NCBI GenBank assembly: GCA_021793935.1
Contig: JAJYRV010000045.1
Coordinates: forward strand, 1 to 10,333
DNA from: Actinomycetes bacterium
Lineage (GTDB): Bacteria > Actinomycetota > Actinomycetes > Actinomycetales > Beutenbergiaceae
Direction: 5' to 3'
Length of the DNA stretch: 10,333 nt
Shown: piece after piece, positions 6,725 to 10,333 of the stretch
How positions within the stretch are numbered: the first letter of the stretch is position 1
Layout of the letters: the number at the start of each line of letters is the position of its first letter
Translations under genes and position numbers: made by a program
The notes under the pieces: model-generated
What the model was told of the DNA's origin: nothing
Database searches by the model: none
The model's input: the letters and a program-made list of their open reading frames with translations, nothing else

Positions 6725-7384
6725 ATGACGCACACCTTCACCACGGAACTGCGGGAGCAGAACCACCAAGCATGGGAGGAGTCCATCACGCACAGGTTCG
6801 TGCGCGAACTGCTCGATGGGAGTATCGACGACGCCGTCATGGCCGGTTATCTCGTGCAGGACTACCGGTTTCTCGATAGTTTCCTCGTTCTGCTCGGGTC
6901 CGCCGTCGCCACCGCCGACACCCTGGACGCACGCCTACGGCTCTCCCGGTTCATCGGCACAATCGCGGGGGATGAGAACACCTATTTCCTGCGGTCCTTC
7001 GACGCCCTCGGGGTCACCGAGACCCGCCGGCGGCAGGTGCCCGATACGGAACCGACCGCCGCGTTCAAAGCGCTGATGCGTGAGGCCGCCGAAACCCGAG
7101 AATACGCGGCGATCCTCGCCGTCCTCCTCGTGGCCGAATGGCTCTATCACGATTGGGCTGTCACGGCACCTTCACCACTTCCGCCGAACTTTGTCCATGC
7201 CGAGTGGGTCACCTTGCACAACTATCCCGAGTTCGTGGAGTTCGTTGCATTCCTGCGCACCGAGCTCGACCGGGTCGGGCCCGCCCACTGGAGCGTGGTG
7301 GAGGATTTCTTCGGCCGTGCTGTGGCGGCGGAACTCGTATTCTTCTCCGCCTCGTACAACTACCCACTGGAAGGATTGAAATGA
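6725..7384 (+). CDS. tenA: TenA family protein, TenA_E type (thiamin salvage)
   Basis: A 219-residue all-helical TenA/thiaminase II-like protein. The conserved substrate Asp is D46 in YLVQDYRFLD, and the late catalytic Glu is E203 in AVAAELVFFSASYN. At the place of the nucleophilic Cys (C135 in Bacillus TenA) the sequence is VAEWLYHDW, with Glu138 and no Cys, as in the TenA_E subfamily. Those proteins act on damaged or partly degraded thiamin pyrimidines (formyl-aminopyrimidine or aminopyrimidine hydrolysis). The ATG at 6725 starts the family homology, although the open frame runs back to 6167 into broken thiD. Only a weak GGA ribosome-binding site is seen. The stop overlaps the start of the second tenA as ATGA. 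It is the only undamaged protein gene of the locus. Confidence 0.9.
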   Translation: MTHTFTTELREQNHQAWEESITHRFVRELLDGSIDDAVMAGYLVQDYRFLDSFLVLLGSAVATADTLDARLRLSRFIGTIAGDENTYFLRSFDALGVTETRRRQVPDTEPTAAFKALMREAAETREYAAILAVLLVAEWLYHDWAVTAPSPLPPNFVHAEWVTLHNYPEFVEFVAFLRTELDRVGPAHWSVVEDFFGRAVAAELVFFSASYNYPLEGLK

Positions 7385-8043
7385 ACACACTATTCGATAA
7401 GTTGAAAGCCGCTATCGGCTCCGAATAGGAGGCCTACACGAGACACGAGTTCGTGCGCAAGCTCGGGGATGGTTCCCTGCCGTTGGAGATCTTTCAGGAT
7501 TACCTCGTGCAGGACTACCTGTTCCTCATCCAGTTCGCCCGCGCGAACGCGCTGGCCGCTTACAAGAGCAGAAGCCTCGCCGATATCCACGATGGGGCCG
7601 CGGCCCTGCAAATGATTTTGAAGGAGACGGAATTGCACCGGCGCCTGACCGAGCGGTGGGGTATCTCGCTGGCAGACCTCGACGCAGCCCCTGAGAAACA
7701 GGCGACCGGCGCCTACACCCGGTACGTGTTGGATAGCGGCATGGCCGGGGACCTGCTGGACCTGCACACGGCCCTGGCCCCGTGCGTGATCGGCTACGCG
7801 GAGATCGGGGCCGAGCTCGAACCTGCGCTGAGCGGGCGCTCCGACCACCCATATCGGGAATGGATCAGCGAGTATGCGGGGGACGACTTCCAGGCGGGCG
7901 GCCGCGCCGCTGCCGAACGGTTGGACCGTCTCACCGCGGGCGGCCTGACCGGCGACCGGTTCGAGGCTTTGGTGGGCGTCTTCCGCACCGCGACCCGCCT
8001 TGAGGCCGACTTCTGGCAGCAGGCTCTGGACTCCGCCGCCTAA
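7381..8043 (+). pseudogene. tenA: TenA family aminopyrimidine aminohydrolase, TenA_C type, interrupted by an amber codon
   Basis: The frame has 220 codons and matches TenA from end to end. Codon 16 (7426-7428) is TAG. The context GSE-stop-EAYTRHEFV suggests a lost Trp codon (TGG to TAG). Catalytic residues remain: Asp45 in YLVQDYLFL, Cys135 in LAPCVIGYAEIG (the same number as Bacillus subtilis TenA) and Glu208 in TRLEADFW. A functional product would hydrolyse aminopyrimidine to HMP, feeding ThiD. The ATG at 7381 overlaps the stop of the upstream tenA. Reinitiation at GTG 7453 would give 196 residues lacking the first 24, and could retain activity. The intact residues after the stop argue that the nonsense change is recent or tolerated. 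A sequencing error at one base is the alternative. Confidence 0.85.
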
Positions 8044-8086
8044 GTGCTACCCCCGGTCCGGTGCGGGGAAACCTCGGGCGTGACCC

Positions 8087-8540
8087 CTACGCTGCGACTT
8101 GCCGCATTCCGCCGGATAGCTCACACGGGTGTGTAATCTTGAAGCCCTCAAAGCCCGAACCGTTCGAACCAGGTACGCGCTTGCCTGCGGGCGGCCCGCT
8201 TCGACACGCCCTGCACTGCGCGGCCGAGCGCGGCATTCTCGGCGATGGTGGGTCAAGGGAAGAGCGTGTCTTTTTGCGGCATGCACGCCGCGTGGTCCCG
8301 CGCACCGCGGGCGTCACGACCACCGATCTCGATGCGCCCGGCGGCGGGCAGGTCGAGGCCGGCGATGATGTTGCGTAGCGTGCTTTTACCCGACCCCGAG
8401 GGCCCGATGATCGAAACGAATGCACCGGCGGTTACGTCCAGGCTGCTGTCCTTGACCACCGGGCGCATGCCCCCACCGGGGAGCAGGAACTCTCGGGTGA
8501 TCTTCTTCAACGCCACGTGGGGAGGTCGCTCAGATGTCAC
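8087..8540 (-). pseudogene. ABC transporter ATP-binding protein remnant (SsuB/TauB/ThiZ-like)
   Basis: The first 95 codons from GTG 8540 encode an ABC ATPase start with Walker A GPSGSGKST and a Q-loop region MPQKDTLFP. An in-frame TGA (8255-8253) follows, where family members have Trp. The same frame goes on with PTIAENAALGRAVQGVSKRA and WFERFGL, then meets a second TGA (8150-8148). After a shift the signature ELSGGMRQ appears (about 8126-8100), ending at a stop at 8087. Walker B and the H-loop are gone, so it is truncated by about half and cannot be functional. The closest family type is the nitrate/sulfonate/pyrimidine-precursor importers. Placement beside a TPP-riboswitch operon suggests HMP or thiamin-precursor uptake, but the substrate cannot be read from the sequence. 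Confidence 0.88.
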
Positions 8541-8740
8541 GCAGAACCTTCCGTTCTTTGATGTGCCACGGAGCTGATGTAGATCTAGATCCCCAGCCCC
8601 TGCTTCGCCCCCACATATTCGACGAAGATCGCACCGGTCATTGCGTGCGTCACGCCGATCCGTAGCGAGGTGAAGAGCATGGGCAACGCCGAGGGCACCC
8701 GCACCAGCACGACCGTGCGGGTGCGCCCGGCCCCATAGAG
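8537..8740 (-). pseudogene. ABC transporter permease remnant (EAA-loop region only)
   Basis: On the minus strand from 8740, LYGAGRTRTVVLVRVPSALP is followed by MLFTSLRIGV and GAIFVEYVGAKQGLG. This is the cytoplasmic EAA loop and following helix of a BPD-type inner-membrane permease of the SsuC/ThiX kind. The 5' two thirds are absent: homology begins about 80 nt after the chrA stop. An in-frame TAG lies at 8587-8585, directly after GLGI, and too few codons remain for the last helix. In the same frame the next stop (8539-8537) overlaps the GTG of the ATPase remnant, which preserves the original permease-ATPase coupling. No substrate-binding protein gene is visible, so the importer is lost here. 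Confidence 0.8.
8695..8724. repeat. Inverted repeat in the permease remnant
   Basis: GCACCCGCAC and GTGCGGGTGC pair perfectly over 10 bp around a 10-nt loop. There is no T-run on either side. It lies in former coding sequence (Arg/Val-rich EAA loop), so it is likely a by-product of GC-rich codons. It might now act as a terminator for chrA. Confidence 0.35.
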
Positions 8741-8819
8741 TGCAGGAGGGCGGAGGCCTCCGGTGGGGTACGGGGTGTTACAACAACGAACTGAATCCAC
8801 CCTATTTTGCTCACCGTAT

Positions 8820-10037
8820 TCAGGCGATCAGGGCAAGGAGCACACCTCCGCCCGCGCCGACGAGCACGACGACCCAGGGCGGAGTCTTCCACGCGAGCAG
8901 GAGGACGAAGCAGACGAGCGCGAGGGAGAACGAGCCCGCCCCGGAGATCGCGGTCGAGAACACCGGCGAATAAAGAGCGGCGGCGAGAATACCCACGACG
9001 GCCGCGTTCGCGCCGCGCATCACGGAGTGGGCCCAACGGCGCCGGCGCAGGAAGTTCCAGAACGGCAGCACCCCGACAAGGAGCAAGAACCCGGGGAGGA
9101 ACACCGCCGCGAGCGCGAGTAACGCTCCCGCTACCCCGCCGGGCCCGGAGGTCGAAACCGCACCTAGCGAGGCTGCGAACGTGAACAGTGGACCCGGCAC
9201 GGCTTGCGCCGCCCCGTATCCGGCCAGGAACTGCTGCTCGCTCACCCACCCTGGATCGACGACGCCGGCTTGCAGCAGGGGCAGTACGACGTGCCCGCCG
9301 CCGAAGACCAACGATCCGGCCCGGTAGAACGCCTCGAACAATGCCACGCCCGCGGATTGGGTCGCAAGCACGACCATCGGCAGCCCGAACAACAACGCTG
9401 CGAAAAGGACGAGGCTGGCGCCGCCGACGGCCGGACGGACCCGAACATGCAGCACGCCACTCGTCGGTGGTTCGGTGCCGCGGCAGAACACGTAACCGGC
9501 GAGGGCGCCGAAGGCAATCGCAACGATTTGCCCGGCCGACCCTGCCAGCACCAGGGCGGTGACTGCTGCTACCGCAGCGATCGATGCGCGTTGTTTGTCC
9601 GGCGCGAGGTTCTTGGTCATGCCCAGCACGGCTTGGGCGACGATTGCGACCGCGACGATTTTCAGCCCGGCAAGCAGTCCTCCACCGACCCGGCCCGAGA
9701 ACAGCGACGCCCCGTAAGCGAACGCGATCATCAAGGCCGCCGAGGGCAGGGTGAAGGCGGCGAAGGCTGCGAGCGCTCCGCGAATGCCGGCGCGGTGCAT
9801 GCCGATCGCGAACCCGACTTGGCTGGATGCAGGTCCGGGAAGGAACTGGCATAGGGCGACGAGGTCGGCGTACTCCTCATCCTCCAGCCATCCGCGTCGC
9901 TCGACCGCTTCGGTACGGAAATACCCCAGATGTGCGATCGGGCCACCGAAGGAGGTGACACCGAGCTTGAGGAATACACGGAATACTTCCCAGGCGGAAC
10001 CGCGCGCCCCGGGCGGCGCAACTACAGAGTCAGTCAT
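8820..10037 (-). CDS. chrA: Chromate transporter ChrA (two-domain CHR family)
   Basis: A 405-residue, highly hydrophobic protein with about 10-12 membrane segments. It has the internal duplication of long-chain CHR proteins. The first half carries FGGPIAHLGYFR (30-41) and CQFLPGPASSQ (63-73); the second carries FGGGHVVLPLL (245-255) and AQAVPGPLFTF (277-287). Family members export chromate from the cytoplasm by proton-motive force, but many genomic copies have no proven substrate. The full length and both signatures indicate an intact gene. The ATG at 10037 is preceded by GGAAGGAA. No chrB or PadR-type regulator gene is visible in the window. Two similar inverted repeats upstream may be its operators. 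The gene lies next to truncated transporter remnants, so a rearrangement point probably lies just beyond its 3' end. Confidence 0.93.
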   Translation of the reverse strand: MTDSVVAPPGARGSAWEVFRVFLKLGVTSFGGPIAHLGYFRTEAVERRGWLEDEEYADLVALCQFLPGPASSQVGFAIGMHRAGIRGALAAFAAFTLPSAALMIAFAYGASLFSGRVGGGLLAGLKIVAVAIVAQAVLGMTKNLAPDKQRASIAAVAAVTALVLAGSAGQIVAIAFGALAGYVFCRGTEPPTSGVLHVRVRPAVGGASLVLFAALLFGLPMVVLATQSAGVALFEAFYRAGSLVFGGGHVVLPLLQAGVVDPGWVSEQQFLAGYGAAQAVPGPLFTFAASLGAVSTSGPGGVAGALLALAAVFLPGFLLLVGVLPFWNFLRRRRWAHSVMRGANAAVVGILAAALYSPVFSTAISGAGSFSLALVCFVLLLAWKTPPWVVVLVGAGGGVLLALIA

Positions 10038-10088
10038 TCTCGGGTTCCTTCCAGGTGGGTCTCGAGACGCTTCCGGGAGTGATCTCCC

Positions 10089-10104
10089 CTCACGTCCACG
10101 TGAG
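10089..10104. promoter_or_regulatory. Operator-like inverted repeat upstream of chrA, site 1
   Basis: CTCACGTCCACGTGAG is a perfect 7-bp inverted repeat with a 2-nt centre, 51 nt ahead of the chrA ATG. Its 16-nt size fits one dimeric regulator. A near-copy lies 94 nt upstream. Confidence 0.45.
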
Positions 10105-10182
10105 GCGTCTGGAATCCATCGGGGGACGAAGCATCAGCTAGAGCGTATCCGGTGGGACGTTGACCTAAAGCTGGATCCACCT

Positions 10183-10198
10183 CTCACGTGCGGGTGAG
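10183..10198. promoter_or_regulatory. Operator-like inverted repeat upstream of chrA, site 2
   Basis: CTCACGTGCGGGTGAG agrees with site 1 at 13 of 16 positions and keeps the outer CTCAC/GTGAG arms. The start-to-start distance is 94 nt, close to nine helical turns, so both sites would face the same side of the DNA. Cooperative binding or looping is possible. The regulator is unknown and not encoded here. Confidence 0.4.
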
Positions 10199-10219
10199 CA
10201 GACAATGCAGACGACACCC

Positions 10220-10246
10220 GGCGGTGCACGCATCTCGTGCACCGCC
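10220..10246 (-). terminator. Strong hairpin, probable terminator of the right-edge gene
   Basis: An 11-bp perfect stem, GGCGGTGCACG with CGTGCACCGCC, closes a 5-nt loop (10231-10235). It lies 15 nt after the stop of the partial minus-strand gene. There is no T-run, as with many terminators in GC-rich actinomycetes. It would also insulate chrA from upstream transcription. Confidence 0.55.
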
Positions 10247-10261
10247 AGGGATCAGGCACTC

Positions 10262-10333
10262 TTAGCTATTCACCACCTTCCGCCGGTGCAGGTAGTACAG
10301 CCCGGCCCCCGCGGCGGCGAGGATCACAGCGAT
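10262..10333 (-). CDS. C-terminus of a membrane-anchored protein (partial)
   Basis: The last 23 codons of a gene that enters from the right edge and ends at TAA 10264-10262. The product ends IAVILAAAGAGLYYLHRRKV then VNS. This is a hydrophobic stretch followed by a basic RRK tail, the shape of a C-terminal membrane anchor or the tail of a sortase substrate. The LPxTG motif, if there is one, lies outside the window. A plain single-pass membrane protein is equally possible. Confidence 0.6.
   Translation of the reverse strand: MAVILAAAGAGLYYLHRRKVVNS

Noticed and set aside
8051..8068. Terminator after the second tenA (CCCCG/CGGGG)
   Set aside because: Only 5 bp with an 8-nt loop and no T-run; too weak to call.
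8650..9852. Minus-strand 400-codon frame over chrA
   Set aside because: It is an Arg-rich alternate frame of chrA; the chrA frame has clear CHR motifs and a ribosome-binding site.

Overview
The window is a GC-rich stretch of an actinomycete chromosome (Actinomycetota, probably Micrococcales or Actinomycetales). The evidence is the composition, frequent GTG starts, an actinobacterial ssb / dynamin-like GTPase / ettA neighbourhood, a tRNA-Arg without an encoded complete CCA, and a partial membrane-anchor tail at the right edge that looks like a surface-protein terminus. I cannot name the genus.

Left part (1-3919, all minus strand): the first codons of the ABC-F protein EttA, a divergent single-stranded DNA-binding protein, and two adjacent dynamin-like GTPases. 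The second GTPase has two C-terminal membrane segments, and the two genes overlap by GTGA. Read 5' to 3' the order is GTPase 1 - GTPase 2 - ssb - ettA. An Ssb paralogue beside a dynamin pair recalls the Streptomyces SsbB and DynA/DynB sporulation proteins. It suggests a module linking nucleoid handling with membrane remodelling.

Middle part: a tRNA-Arg(TCT) on the plus strand (4102-4174), then nhaA on the minus strand, less GC-rich than its neighbours. Divergent from nhaA is a well-formed TPP riboswitch (5726-5799) heading a thiamin-salvage operon on the plus strand: thiD, a TenA_E-type tenA and a TenA_C-type tenA. Convergent with it lie remnants of an ABC transporter (permease and ATPase), probably once a pyrimidine or thiamin-precursor importer.

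The thiamin locus appears to be decaying. thiD carries three frameshifts, the Cys-type tenA has an amber codon at position 16, the ATPase has two in-frame stops, a frameshift and a missing 3' half, and the permease keeps only its EAA-loop region. The riboswitch and the first tenA are intact.

Right part: chrA, a full-length two-domain chromate transporter (minus strand), with two similar operator-like inverted repeats upstream. These are followed by a strong hairpin that probably ends the partial gene at the right edge. No stretch over about 300 bases is empty: the longest gene-free stretch (5547-5888) holds the riboswitch and its leader.
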